Positions 56,201 to 57,758 are shown, numbered from the stretch's first letter. The stretch is DNA of 64,000 nucleotides from Hetaerina americana (GCA_022747635.1 JAKTNV010000042.1:186001-250000); one strand, 5' to 3'. A program made the numbers and translations. The notes: generated by a model from the sequence alone, not told the origin.

Positions 56201-57758
56201 CAAATATGAGAGATATCATTAGGTGAAATAAGGACTGTCAATTTATGGAAAGCCTATGACAAAGTAGAGCCAACAAATGTAAATCATACAAGATGAGAAT
56301 TTGAGGGAGGTGATTATGCCCAGCAATATAAAAATATGATGCTCTGCCATGTCAGCAATCTAGTCAACCTTGAAGCCCATTAGGAGGTTTCTTAAGTTGA
56401 TGGTGAGCAAATGTAACGATGGATGTGGAGGGAGAGGAGGAGGAAAAAAATTTTGAGGGGGAGAGATGAGTGCAAGGAAATTATAGTGGTATAACTTGTT
56501 GGTACTGTACGTTAGATTACATTGTGACATTTCGTAAACTTAGAAAATATACCTCCGAAAAAGTCTTCTAGAAAGAATTTCAGGGATACATAAGATCCTT
56601 TTATTTGATGTATCAGCGAGCCAAATGATGTTTTGGATGAAATATCATATTCATTTAGTATGGTACGTGATAGGAAATGAGGTGTTTCTAATCAGCAAGA
56701 TCTACCAGACCTCCTAGCTAAGAGGCAGTAGGATTCCAATCTCCTCTATTCCTTTATCGTAGTCTAGATGAAACAAGAAGGGCAAGAAAGTACAGCTACA
56801 GTAGAATGGGCACTGCAACCAACATGCAGCAATGATAGGTGTCATCTCAAAAAGAGAGAGGTCGACTCATGAACTCATAAGATACTGTTAACTTTTTTAA
56901 TGAGTAGCTAGCATTGACAAAGAAGCAAAATGAGCATTGAGAAGAATATTTCAGTGAATGTTTGGAAAACTCTTGGGTGTTTGCATGCGTATTTTTAAAC
57001 TAAAGCAATTTTTCCAAGAATTAAACTATTGGAACTCAGGTGCCTAATTGCCGCATAAAATGCATTGAAGGCATTTAAAATAATTAGTATTTAGCCTTTA
57101 TTATTCCCCAATGAATATTTAATAATAAAAAGATAATCAATGGAAGTTACAAAAATTCAGTATTAAAATTTCCTTGTTCATAATGTTGATTTCAATGATT
57201 ACTTAATATGTAAAATTTTCATTTGTTTATGATGTCAATGATTATCAGACAGTAAAAGCCATATGATAGCTGATGATCCGCATGATTAAGTGAAATTCAG
57301 ATTTGTATGTAATGATGATGCATAGGCATGCCTTGTATGTTATAATTAATGAAGGGAGAATACTTAGTATTTTCATCAATTATTCAATTCTGTTCTATCA
57401 CATCACGTGAGACATGTTGTTTGGTTCCTAAATGAGCATTTACAGGACCCATCTGTCGCAAGTATTGTCTTTTGTCTTTGCGATATGAAAAAGTAATGGC
57501 AGTCTATTATTCTATTATTGTTAATGTGGTCTCACATTAGGTCTGGCATTTTTTATTACTTTTATTTTCTCTATCAATAATATGATCTTGTATGACTTGT
57601 TGAATGCTTAGCAAAAATACTAATTGCATTATTTTTTCTTTAGCAGTGAGGAGTTAAAGGAGAGTGGGACAAACAATGGGGAAAAGGAAAAGGCTAGTAA
57701 TCAAGTTTGTGTGGACAAGCTAGTACGAAAGAACTCCCTACCCATGGAAGTAACCTGA
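2074..57758 (+). CDS. E(Pc): Enhancer of polycomb homologue, whole gene (12 coding exons joined)
   Basis: Coding exons are 2074-2226, 3051-3189, 3383-3483, 3825-3965, 16961-17250, 18590-18722, 23103-23381, 24648-24799, 25120-25269, 32533-33374, 40526-41138 and 57644-57758. They sum to 3,108 bases, an exact multiple of three, giving 1,035 residues plus stop. That compares with a little over 800 for vertebrate EPC1/EPC2 and about 2,000 for the fly protein. Family knowledge: EPC is a nuclear scaffold of the Tip60/NuA4 acetyltransferase. Its N-terminal EPcA region holds the catalytic core together, and the fly gene modifies Polycomb and heterochromatin phenotypes. Seen here: the N-terminus MSKLSFRARALDAAKPMP, the PDYDMDSEDE motif, the FRRRTEKMQTRKNRKND block, the GNWPW...GFARRRLGRGGR block, the HFRPKTPP motif and a C-terminus ending PMEVT, all in EPC order. 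The middle and C-terminal parts are rich in Ser, Pro and Gln. Extra in-frame exons inside introns 9-11 cannot be excluded. Confidence 0.95.
2227..3050 (+). other. E(Pc) intron 1
   Basis: 824-bp GT-AG intron, AT-rich, with the acceptor TCTTAG at 3045-3050. I see no recognisable repeat or gene in it. Apparent reading frames inside it are exon 1 read-through or chance. Confidence 0.8.
3051..3189 (+). CDS. E(Pc): E(Pc) coding exon 2 (residues 52-98)
   Basis: Encodes EHHLQRAI, then a linker, then YKIPRQLIHMP. This matches the conserved EPC segment where a short helix is followed by a KMPKQLIH-like motif. It starts in phase 0 and ends one base into a proline codon before GTAAGT at 3190. Intron 2 (3190-3382) is only 193 bp. 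Confidence 0.93.
3383..3483 (+). CDS. E(Pc): E(Pc) coding exon 3 (residues 98-131)
   Basis: Completes the split proline codon and encodes PDYDMDSEDERW and KKMEITAIK, the hallmark acidic motif of the EPcA domain. The donor at 3484 is GTGTGG, weaker than the others, but ending here keeps phase 0 and continues directly into the conserved FEEMMDRLEK of the next exon. Confidence 0.92.
3484..3824 (+). other. E(Pc) intron 3
   Basis: 341-bp intron ending in TTTCTAG at 3818-3824. Nothing else is recognised in it. Confidence 0.8.
3825..3965 (+). CDS. E(Pc): E(Pc) coding exon 4 (residues 132-178)
   Basis: Encodes FEEMMDRLEKASGQ, LQEAKILLKEDDD and FDYWLNKRLKT, a helical part of the EPcA domain shared by all EPC proteins. 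Phase 0 at both ends, with a GTAAGT donor at 3966. It is followed by the 13-kb transposon-filled intron 4. Confidence 0.94.
3966..4699 (+). other. Start of E(Pc) intron 4, nothing recognised
   Basis: AT-rich intronic sequence without a recognisable gene or repeat. Intron 4 as a whole (3966-16960) is the second longest of the gene, and its identifiable contents are listed separately. Confidence 0.6.
4700..4980 (+). mobile_element. tRNA-derived SINE, family T2, old copy
   Basis: The head reads like a tRNA gene with an A-box-like GGTGGACCAGTGGGTAGAG and a worn B box. It is followed by a body containing TGGGTACCAGCTTTTCCTGG. The same head and body occur in much better condition at 15281-15560, so the two are copies of one short interspersed element. 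Confidence 0.7.
4981..6617. other. Intron 4, AT-rich, nothing assigned
   Basis: I see no gene. Between about 5900 and 6040 there are three near repeats of a TTGTAATTTTAAT...TTTCAAAGTATTTGATT unit of roughly 55 bp, a small local tandem array. Short open frames here are spurious. Confidence 0.5.
5908..6045 (+). repeat. Short imperfect tandem repeat (about 55-bp unit, 2.5 copies)
   Basis: A unit of the form TGTAATTTTAATATAGTATA followed by TTTCAAAGTATTTGATT recurs at about 5911, 5965 and, in part, 6019. The copies differ by a few substitutions. This is a simple local duplication without coding meaning. Confidence 0.7.
6618..6965. mobile_element. Foldback-type repeat T1 carrying two inverted tRNA-like sequences
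   Basis: Outer parts match copies at 11878-12010, 12962-13140, 37995-38172 and 42560-42985. Two tRNA-like segments face each other. The minus-strand one (about 6720-6792) and the plus-strand one (6854-6927) both have an A box like TAGCTTAACTGG and a perfect or near-perfect B box (GGTTCGAATCC). They are separated by a short spacer itself rich in inverted repeats (CCTCTTAAAATTT and its complement). Position 33 of the anticodon loop is not T in the best fold, so these are tRNA-derived repeats rather than working tRNA genes. Confidence 0.75.
6966..8799. other. Intron 4, T-rich stretch, unassigned
   Basis: Strongly pyrimidine-biased on the + strand between about 7050 and 8000. This could be an old minus-strand retroelement, but I could not recognise reverse transcriptase or endonuclease motifs. 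The segment TGACGCACCCTGTATA near 7008 resembles the end of the small MITE at 49584-49663. Confidence 0.4.
8800..9992 (-). mobile_element. Degraded mariner transposon
   Basis: On the minus strand, broken frames give mariner transposase landmarks. These are a worn ATGGATGAAAGATGG (MDER-W) first-aspartate region near 9320, a worn HQDNAPA-like segment near 9050 and a YSPD-like proline-rich segment near 8990. The 5' terminal inverted repeat reads TACGAGGGTGGTCTGAAAAG on the minus strand and ends at 9992 beside a TA target dinucleotide. The left boundary is not clear. The reading frame has many stops and shifts, so it is dead. Confidence 0.65.
9995..11100 (-). mobile_element. Relic of a pogo/jerky-type (DDE_1) transposase
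   Basis: Read on the minus strand, 11082-10900 gives a CENP-B-like helix-turn-helix piece (KMKRKLMNEKTFENLDALI, then SWFH). Around 10650 there is a worn counterpart of the ADETGL region. Around 10130-10080 there is a FDNAPSHTSEDIL-type segment, the second-aspartate motif of this family. Stops and shifts separate the parts. The mariner at 8800-9992 appears to have landed at its 3' side. The family assignment rests on motif order only. Confidence 0.5.
11176..11485 (+). mobile_element. tRNA-derived SINE, family T4
   Basis: Begins GGGATCGAGATG, contains a good B box (GGTTCAAATCC) near 11230 and a body with GTAGGCTAATGCCGATGCC, and ends in a CCCCTAAATACTATTAAT tail. Related copies lie at 12517-12811 (+), 14849-15162 (-), 46580-46776 (-) and 50646-50926 (+). 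Confidence 0.8.
11878..12010 (+). repeat. Partial T1 repeat without its tRNA-like centre
   Basis: Contains the T1 left flank (AAAGAAACTGCGGGAGATGC, then TAATGGAGTCATCCGCTAA) joined directly to the right flank (AATGATTTTTACACTCT). The tRNA-like middle is absent, as in a solo or internally deleted copy. Confidence 0.7.
12011..12260 (+). mobile_element. N-terminal fragment of a mariner transposase
   Basis: Broken frames read TPKEMKAELDEVQGTS, followed by a shifted remnant of the helix-turn-helix region. This corresponds to the first roughly 80 residues of mariner transposases of the type also found at 44887-46133 and 48150-49050. The remainder of the element is missing. Confidence 0.6.
12517..12811 (+). 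mobile_element. tRNA-derived SINE, family T4
   Basis: Same order of blocks as the copy at 11176: a head with TGTGGTGGTTAGTGTACTGG, a worn B box (GGTCCGAATCC), the GGTGCTTTGTGGAAAGCAC block, GTAGGCTAATGCC, and a tail of CTGTTACTACTGG. Confidence 0.75.
12962..13140 (-). mobile_element. T1 repeat with one tRNA-like sequence
   Basis: Left flank GGAGATGCCGCAGCAGTGAC is followed by a minus-strand tRNA-like segment at about 13058-13130 whose B box is damaged (GGGGTTCCAATTC on the minus strand). Compare the copies at 6618 and 37995. Confidence 0.65.
13433..14681 (+). mobile_element. Degraded full-length mariner (1,249 bp)
   Basis: Flanked by TA (13431-13432 and 14682-14683). The left end CGAGGGTGATGTGGAAAGTT matches the complement of the right end in a decayed way. 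The transposase remains are in pieces. 13597-13866 holds the N-terminal part with a SLEDNPREGQPKT linker, and a worn DETWVHHCMPE first-aspartate segment lies near 14080. 14352-14615 holds the C-terminal part with APCSPDLAPSDFHLFPNLKK and the usual ...HVEK ending. Several stops and shifts break it. Confidence 0.85.
14849..15162 (-). mobile_element. tRNA-derived SINE, family T4
   Basis: Reverse-oriented copy. The tail complement AGTAGTAATAGTAG is at the left, the complement of the B box (GGATTTGAACCC) lies near 15098, and the head ends at CATCCCGATC. This is one of the more complete copies. Confidence 0.8.
15281..15560 (+). mobile_element. tRNA-derived SINE, family T2, well preserved
   Basis: The head at 15281-15353 has an A-box-like GTAGTCCAGTGGGTAGAG and an exact B box (GGTTCGATTCC) inside a perfect CCCGGG...CCCGGG T stem. 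The body contains GGGTACCAGGTCTTCCTGGG and a stem-like AAACCGACCTTCGGGTTGAT near the end. It lacks an obvious poly(A) tail. Its preservation suggests it is young or that the family is recent. Confidence 0.8.
15561..16048. other. Intron 4, nothing recognised
   Basis: AT-rich intronic sequence between the T2 SINE and the mariner at 16051. No gene or repeat identified. Confidence 0.5.
16051..16803 (-). mobile_element. Internally deleted mariner, copy 1 (753 bp)
   Basis: Bounded by TA on both sides (16049-16050, 16804-16805). The terminal repeats CGAGGGTCATCCGGAAAGTA and its complement at the right end are near perfect. On the minus strand 16651-16244 encodes the transposase N-terminus: the MFTMFKKIENAASCEVRAVI start, a SSVRRWCRNFNMGRG helix-turn-helix, the DDERSGRPSVI linker and CARWVPR. 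It then joins, out of frame, to the C-terminal AAKDYAAGIQKLVTRYDKC and GDYVEK. The whole DDD catalytic domain is missing. The copy at 36912 has the same length and junction, so this is a non-autonomous subfamily. Confidence 0.93.
16961..17250 (+). CDS. E(Pc): E(Pc) coding exon 5 (residues 179-275)
   Basis: Follows TTTTCACAG. Encodes HPLIPQMK, a Gly/Ser/Ala-rich insert, then NPYLAFRRRTEKMQTRKNRK and a long basic helix ending EIFEKR. This is the most conserved EPC block. The exon ends with AG of a split arginine codon and the intron begins with GCAAGT, a GC donor. Joining to exon 6 gives EKRYN, which matches vertebrate EKRYN exactly. Confidence 0.95.
17251..18589 (+). other. E(Pc) intron 5 (GC-AG)
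   Basis: 1,339-bp intron with donor AG|GCAAGT and acceptor TTCTTACAG at 18581-18589. It contains a LINE fragment at about 17899-18115 and otherwise nothing recognised. Confidence 0.85.
17899..18115 (+). mobile_element. LINE-related fragment (CTACATCTACATC type)
   Basis: Starts ATATCTACATCTACATCAAT and continues with GCAAGCCACCAAAAAGGTGT and GTGGCAGGGGGTGCAGCACC. This arrangement is common in arthropod genomes in or near LINE untranslated regions. No protein motif is included. The family identity is from memory of this pattern, so only moderately sure. Confidence 0.5.
18590..18722 (+). CDS. E(Pc): E(Pc) coding exon 6 (residues 275-319)
   Basis: Completes the arginine codon and encodes YNAADFCGQLLAEL, PAFAPLFSNQF and NKVSSK. 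It corresponds to the EPC segment after EKRYNLGD and is less conserved than its neighbours. Donor GTAAGC at 18723, phase 0. Confidence 0.88.
18940..19660 (+). mobile_element. Degraded Tc1/mariner-like transposase gene
   Basis: The best-preserved stretch, about 19360-19600, reads in shifted frames as a DYIDMFWSKELW-like segment, a LDYYV-like third-aspartate region, then NPNV-like and later IEVVIAAEGGYIE-like pieces. This order is known from the C-terminal half of Tc1/mariner-superfamily transposases distinct from the classic mariners in this window. Terminal repeats were not found. Confidence 0.5.
20100..21060 (-). mobile_element. LINE fragment between endonuclease and reverse transcriptase
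   Basis: On the minus strand around 21000-20780 the order TKDEWIESCHEEI, a KSLK-HDANGK-like block and a KRWKKEIEDLL-like block corresponds to the linker of arthropod endonuclease-reverse transcriptase LINEs, the same type as 25740-30370. Many stops interrupt it. The plus-strand open frames over this interval are shadows. Confidence 0.5.
21327..22740 (-). mobile_element. Penelope-like element relic (reverse transcriptase plus GIY-YIG end)
   Basis: Minus strand, in order: IIYQQQDGLAMGC near 22700 (a finger/palm motif of Penelope reverse transcriptases), WHRYVDDVFCVW at about 22580-22545 (the YVDD catalytic motif), SGVYELHCGDCNKVYRCQTG at about 21995-21935 (the GIY-YIG endonuclease with its Cys pair), then a LNALEQLEILRH C-terminal motif near 21780. 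Penelope-like elements are known for this exact pair of domains. Frames are shifted between the parts, so the copy is dead. Past the 3' end lies a decayed hammerhead-type segment (about 21331-21375). Confidence 0.85.
21331..21375 (-). ncRNA. Decayed hammerhead-like motif at Penelope 3' end
   Basis: The minus strand reads ...GTGACAAAACCTAGGTTGTAA, the same AAAA-CCTAGG-T(C) stem III and cleavage region as at 28868-28903. The CTGATGA half of the core is no longer recognisable. Included because its position directly downstream of the GIY-YIG coding part fits a Penelope terminal repeat. Confidence 0.4.
23103..23381 (+). CDS. E(Pc): E(Pc) coding exon 7 (residues 320-412)
   Basis: Encodes EESMPRKEKRQYKKRKHKSG (basic), a Ser/Gly-rich stretch with an acidic SSEEED, and then GRFVFRRKKYCNYHA. 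The last piece matches the conserved GPFAFRRKAGCQYYA of vertebrate EPC. Phase 0 at both ends, donor GTAAGT at 23382. Confidence 0.93.
23382..24647 (+). other. E(Pc) intron 7
   Basis: 1,266-bp intron, AT-rich, acceptor TATGCTTAAG at 24638-24647. No repeat or gene recognised. Confidence 0.75.
24648..24799 (+). CDS. E(Pc): E(Pc) coding exon 8 (residues 413-463)
   Basis: Encodes GLGNWPWCSREEGGM, RKYRYCLTSIT and CIGFARRRLGRGGR, an almost unchanged EPC signature block. It starts in phase 0 directly after YCNYHA of exon 7 and ends after AG of a split arginine codon, donor GTTAGA at 24800. Confidence 0.95.
25120..25269 (+). CDS. E(Pc): E(Pc) coding exon 9 (residues 463-513)
   Basis: Starts G after TTTTTGTAG and restores GGRVILDRA, the conserved RVLLDRA motif. 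It then reads SSMDEYWASLDFTISE and an acidic tail ending EIKNEW, with the tryptophan codon split. Intron 8 before it is 320 bp and holds nothing recognised. Donor GTATGC at 25270. Confidence 0.92.
26113..26204. repeat. 92-bp near-perfect palindrome
   Basis: Two 46-bp arms (26113-26158, 26159-26204), starting CTTAAGCGGATAAAATAATA and ending in its complement. They meet without a spacer at a TATA centre and differ by one base. The RNA would fold into one long hairpin. It forms most of the inserted element at 26114-26246. Confidence 0.95.
26114..26246 (-). mobile_element. Short palindromic Penelope-type non-autonomous element
   Basis: Flanked by a perfect 13-bp direct duplication TAATTCCCTCCTC (26101-26113 and 26247-26259) and sitting inside the LINE reading frame near SKEAFTRR. 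It consists of the palindrome plus a 42-base tail (GAACCGATTCCATAAAATAA and following). The same tail, and arms containing GTAATTCCACA, occur in the element at 50017-50184, where a hammerhead-like core sits between the arms. Here that core is absent and the arms abut. Confidence 0.8.
27415..28020 (-). pseudogene. Mariner transposase, catalytic half, C-terminus replaced
   Basis: Carries the complete catalytic triad: ITGDETWVYEYD, HHDNAPSHSAI and NSPDLAPCDFFLF, followed by KKPLRGTRFSSREEVMEKSQ. After MDIPKTDR the frame runs into the duplicated terminal region, so the usual final 40 or so residues with the tryptophan-rich end are missing. All active-site residues are present, but the protein is unlikely to work. 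Confidence 0.85.
28008..28412 (-). pseudogene. Mariner transposase, N-terminal half (frameshifted)
   Basis: Paired helix-turn-helix DNA-binding half, with RTLEMLEKCFGND, YQWHERFRSGRESI, the DDERSGRPS linker and LTIREIAEDLNIAYGSA. The frame leaves the transposase at the homopolymer 28021-28027 and ends shortly after. A one-base length change in that run would be enough to explain the break, and such runs are also prone to assembly error. Confidence 0.85.
28868..28910 (-). ncRNA. Hammerhead-ribozyme-like motif (Penelope type)
   Basis: Minus strand: CTGATGA (28903-28897), one extra T, a 5-bp stem II (GACTT/AAGTC, loop GGT), AAAA where GAAA is expected, stem III CCTAGG, then TC as the cleavage dinucleotide (28872-28871). 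Only the G of GAAA is changed from the hammerhead core. Stem I can form two to three pairs. Penelope-like elements are known to carry minimal hammerheads with such tiny stem III. It lies inside the LINE relic interval, near its linker. Confidence 0.65.
30560..30914 (+). mobile_element. Internally deleted mariner (about 355 bp)
   Basis: The left end CGTGGGTGGTATGAAAAGTT, preceded by TA, pairs with the right end ...GCACTTTTCAGATAGCCCTCA. The first 50 bp resemble the mariner end at 9945-9992. Inside remains only the transposase C-terminus, reading MEHRWMNFINTIGNYVEK at about 30795-30850. It is a MITE-like derivative. Confidence 0.8.
30915..32532. other. End of E(Pc) intron 9
   Basis: AT-rich intronic sequence. 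It contains an AAT microsatellite at about 31182-31199, followed by a possible LINE 3' fragment (TTTTTATTTGTCCAGAGACTG). The intron ends with the acceptor TCTACCAG at 32525-32532. Confidence 0.6.
31182..31200 (+). repeat. AAT microsatellite
   Basis: Six consecutive AAT units followed by TTTTTATTTG. Such short AAT runs often mark the 3' end of LINE copies, but no other LINE sequence was proven here. Confidence 0.85.
32533..33374 (+). CDS. E(Pc): E(Pc) coding exon 10 (residues 513-794)
   Basis: Completes the tryptophan codon and reads LHFRPKTPP, the conserved W-HFRPRTP motif of EPC. It continues with an acidic run (EEDDEEESDGGDK), an IDDLMPSIEGM segment, a glutamine run (LLQQQQKQLL), another acidic run, and a long Ser/Pro-rich low-complexity region. 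The frame stays open for all 842 bases and ends one base into a codon before GTAAGT at 33375. Another open frame of 135 codons overlaps it (32811-33218), but phase and the conserved start favour this frame. Confidence 0.9.
33375..34136 (+). other. Start of E(Pc) intron 10
   Basis: No gene. A 17-18-bp duplication, ATCACTGGTGTTAGTTT repeated at about 33694 and 33711, is the only local feature. Open frames here are short and lack support. Confidence 0.55.
34235..34280 (-). ncRNA. Hammerhead-like motif, minus-strand arm
   Basis: The minus strand reads CTGAATA, then GGTTCTGTGAAAC as a weakened stem II, AAAT, GTGT and T, followed by GTACATTACC. It is the inverted partner of 34414-34458 and more decayed. 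Confidence 0.45.
34414..34458 (+). ncRNA. Hammerhead-like motif, plus-strand arm
   Basis: CTGAAGA (34418-34424, one change from CTGATGA), one T, a perfect GGTTC/GAACC stem II with loop TGT, AAAA for GAAA, CACG as stem III, then TT at the cleavage site. It carries three changes from the consensus core and is probably inactive. Confidence 0.5.
34557..35611. mobile_element. piggyBac-type MITE (1,055 bp, TTAA flanks)
   Basis: Bounded by TTAA on both sides (34553-34556 and 35612-35615). It has inverted ends CCCTCTTAGTGCGGCGGG and its partner CCGTCGCACTAAGAGGG. TTAA target duplication with CCC ends is the signature of the piggyBac superfamily. A 24-bp block GTGCGGCGGGCCGATATATC-GGCT is repeated at 34565-34588 and 34608-34631, each containing a GCCGATATATCGGC palindrome. 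I found no transposase coding region, so it depends on a helper element. Confidence 0.88.
35616..36909. other. Intron 10, nothing recognised
   Basis: AT-rich intronic sequence with no gene, RNA gene or identifiable repeat. Confidence 0.5.
36912..37664 (-). mobile_element. Internally deleted mariner, copy 2 (753 bp)
   Basis: TA flanks at 36910-36911 and 37665-37666. It is almost base-for-base the same as 16051-16803, with the same length, the same deletion joining the CARWVPR region to AAKDYAAGIQ, and a handful of substitutions (for example ACCCG to ATCCG in the left end, and one silent-type change in the N-terminal frame). N-terminal frame 37512-37105. The two copies have the same orientation. 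Confidence 0.93.
37995..38172 (+). mobile_element. T1 repeat with one plus-strand tRNA-like sequence
   Basis: The tRNA-like part at 38069-38139 starts GCCTCAATAGCTTAACTGGC and has a B box GATTCGAATCC and an acceptor-like end TCAAGGC. The flanks AAATAAACTGCGGAAGATGT and AATGATTTTTACACTCTGAA are those of T1. Confidence 0.75.
38173..40525. other. End of E(Pc) intron 10
   Basis: 2.3 kb of AT-rich intron without recognisable repeats or genes. It ends in a long pyrimidine run and CCTAG, the acceptor before exon 11. Confidence 0.6.
40526..41138 (+). CDS. E(Pc): E(Pc) coding exon 11 (residues 794-998)
   Basis: Begins GT, completing a serine codon, then AQTRHSTSSTSQAHMGHSAE. Almost entirely Ser/Thr/Pro/Ala-rich low-complexity sequence, with a proline-rich part (TPPLPAPPPQTGSPPAPP) near the end. 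EPC proteins have a similar disordered Ser/Thr-rich tail. The acceptor (T-run, CCTAG) and donor (GTAAGA at 41139) are good, and phases match both neighbours. A 131-codon open frame on the same strand is a shadow. Confidence 0.88.
41139..41416 (+). other. Start of E(Pc) intron 11
   Basis: No feature recognised before the first transposon. Intron 11 (41139-57643, about 16.5 kb) is the longest of the gene and almost wholly repeat-derived. Confidence 0.6.
41417..43665 (-). mobile_element. Degraded mariner interrupted by a T1 repeat
   Basis: The right end, minus strand CAAGGGTAGTGTGAAAGGTT, lies beside TA (43666-43667). The left end is less sure. Minus-strand pieces in order: the N-terminal IEIRAVMKYFIKKGMKAKEM with DFQNTQGDSAPSYSTV at 43543-43355, a TDETLAHYYTPETK-like first-aspartate site near 43010, the middle IDYLPTGETITGQQYVNLL to a KKVIFHQENSHPHT second-aspartate site at 42480-42340, and a C-terminal HPDYFLLKMHLKGSRF at 41660-41600. 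The T1 repeat at about 42560-42985 splits it. Confidence 0.75.
42560..42985 (-). mobile_element. T1 repeat inserted in the mariner
   Basis: A minus-strand tRNA-like segment (about 42612-42680, B box complement GGGATTCGAACCC) lies in the left half. The right half carries the T1 flank GAAACTGTGGGAGATGCCGC, GGAGTCGTCCACTAATATGC and then its own inverted partner GCGTATTAGCGGATGAC. The inverted ends make it a foldback-type element. Confidence 0.65.
43826..43868 (-). ncRNA. Hammerhead-ribozyme-like motif, best preserved
   Basis: Minus strand: ATGATGA (43863-43857, only the first C changed), one extra T, stem II GATGC/GCATC with loop GCA, an intact GAAA (43842-43839), a short CCAGGG stem III, T and C at the cleavage site (43832-43831), then GTGAA. 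Stem I can pair four bases (GTGA with TTAC, including one wobble pair). Apart from C3 the conserved core is complete. Confidence 0.7.
44136..44176 (+). ncRNA. Decayed hammerhead-like motif
   Basis: GGTAC (44136-44140) pairs perfectly with GTACC (44172-44176) as stem I. Between them are ATGATGA, a disrupted stem II, GAAA and a shortened CGGGTT. The layout is that of a hammerhead, but stem III and the cleavage base are lost. Confidence 0.45.
44211..44884. other. Intron 11, nothing recognised
   Basis: AT-rich spacer between two transposons without identifiable content. Confidence 0.5.
44887..46133 (+). mobile_element. Degraded full-length mariner (about 1,250 bp)
   Basis: TA at 44885-44886. 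The left end CGAGGTGTAGTCCCATAAGC matches the complement of the right end CACAAGTACCC region. Transposase pieces: an N-terminus from about 45030 with LSPTNIKAELDFTLGESAS, WVAEFKRG at 45165, a first-aspartate TMDETWVHY-like site near 45490, ARGII-LIEYLEKGKTVDS, then KKKVLIYQDNAPAHKS (second aspartate) and APYSPDVAPLRLF (third site, with the final Asp lost) at 45750-45890. It has several stops and shifts. Confidence 0.85.
46580..46776 (-). mobile_element. tRNA-derived SINE, family T4, truncated
   Basis: Contains the complement of the T4 body (GGAGAGAAACCCGACGACGG, CACTCAAGGTGCCCTCCACA) but lacks the tRNA-like head, ending at about AGTAGGGATAG. Confidence 0.7.
46890..48130 (+). mobile_element. 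LINE reverse transcriptase relic with a nested SINE
   Basis: Shifted plus-strand frames read a QFGFRKGRGMSDTM-like block near 46990, DVFVCLNDFEKAFNIVNW at 47075-47125, and near 47950-48060 a C-terminal block homologous to the EAFEIWVSRRMEKVKW end of the LINE at 25740-30370. It is the same family in the other orientation. The interval 47551-47640 is a tRNA-like insertion. Confidence 0.65.
47548..47730 (+). mobile_element. tRNA-derived SINE, family T3
   Basis: The head GCCCCGGTGGCGGGGTAACG continues to a B-box-like GGGTCGATTCC at about 47602. The tail is AT-rich and ends TAATAAAAATAAATT. No second copy was found in this window, so the family label rests on the tRNA-like head alone. Confidence 0.55.
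48150..49050 (-). mobile_element. Degraded mariner
   Basis: Minus-strand pieces: TPREIKAELDEVHDTPATVF at about 48870-48810, a worn first-aspartate site followed by TPETKEESKEQF near 48655-48620, and a late KYIKLKGGV-like end near 48200. It belongs to the same group as 12011-12260 and 44887-46133. Terminal repeats are not clear. Confidence 0.6.
49070..49330 (+). mobile_element. Possible LINE 3' end fragment
   Basis: Contains ATTGTACCACTGGCTTTGTACATC and AACCTACCTTAATGAGTGGAAT, a pattern I associate with the end of arthropod LINE open frames. Nothing else supports it. Confidence 0.3.
49584..49663. mobile_element. Tiny 80-bp MITE (hairpin)
   Basis: The 24-bp arms TACAGGGTGCGGCTACATAA-CTTC and the inverted partner at 49640-49663 differ at two positions and enclose only 32 bp. 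The whole would fold into one hairpin. A similar end occurs near 7008. The family is unknown. Confidence 0.8.
50017..50184 (+). mobile_element. Hammerhead-carrying inverted-arm element with 14-bp duplication
   Basis: Flanked by identical ATGCTTCTTCTGGG (50003-50016 and 50185-50198). In order: a tail (50017-50059), an arm starting CATAATGAAAGGAGAAACTT (50060-50087), the hammerhead-like core (50101-50141), a spacer with AATAAA (50147-50152), and the inverted arm (50159-50187, overlapping the duplication by three bases). The arms match except for one inserted base. It is the youngest-looking member of the family, and its insertion site inside a mariner gives clear borders. Confidence 0.88.
50101..50141 (+). 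ncRNA. Hammerhead-ribozyme-like motif with intact GAAA
   Basis: CCGATGA (50105-50111, one change from CTGATGA), one extra T, stem II GACGT/ACGTC with loop GCC, an intact GAAA (50126-50129), stem III CCTAGG, T36-C37 as the cleavage site (50136-50137), then GTCC. Stem I pairs at GTAC/GTCC with one mismatch. Confidence 0.7.
50646..50926 (+). mobile_element. tRNA-derived SINE, family T4
   Basis: Starts GGGATCAAGATGGTGCAGTG, B box GGTTCAAATCC near 50700, then GTAGGCTAATGCCGATGCC, tail TAAATACTACTACT. One of the two best-preserved copies in this window. Confidence 0.82.
51514..52827 (+). mobile_element. Full-length mariner relic (1,314 bp) in the LINE
   Basis: TA flanks (51512-51513, 52828-52829). 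Ends CAAGGTGTGATCAAAAAAAG and its partner are well conserved. Transposase: EEQRVCMKFGFKLGESATET near 51725, SRSQCFESYSRFKSFRTS and LTVQEIAEEVNISCGS at 51821-52015, TSDKTWVYSYDVETKAQSSQ (first aspartate, with Glu changed to Lys) at 52180, HHDNVPAHTA (second) at 52453, then a shifted third region near 52545. Only a few frameshifts and stops, so it is moderately old. Confidence 0.88.
53457..54733 (+). mobile_element. Full-length mariner relic (1,277 bp) in the LINE
   Basis: TA flanks (53455-53456, 54734-54735). Ends CAAGGGTTGCCATTTGTATT and the complement of the right end ATAGCAACCCT match in part. The frame is badly broken. A first-aspartate region like GNESWMHAYEPETKQQS lies near 54092-54140. 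The second site near 54365 is reduced to LHYDISSSH. The third reads HSPDLVSNDFSLFPFIKKK at 54450-54510. The C-terminal VPQSAWKKCYENW is at 54580. Confidence 0.83.
55431..57643 (+). other. End of E(Pc) intron 11
   Basis: No gene. Between about 55431 and 56420 the purine-rich + strand has a LINE-like flavour (a KAYDKVEPTNVNHTR-like string near 56250), but nothing decisive. 56421-57643 shows nothing. It ends ATTATTTTTTCTTTAG, the acceptor of the last exon. Confidence 0.45.
57644..57758 (+). CDS. E(Pc): E(Pc) coding exon 12 with stop (residues 998-1035)
   Basis: C after CTTTAG completes a glycine codon left by exon 11. Then SEELKESGTNNGEKEKASNQ, VCVDKLVRKNS and LPMEVT before TGA (57756-57758). 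Vertebrate EPC1 also ends AMEVT, which makes this the genuine C-terminus and ties the gene together over 55.7 kb. The acceptor is a tandem TAGCAG. Use of the second AG would drop one serine without changing frame. Confidence 0.9.
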
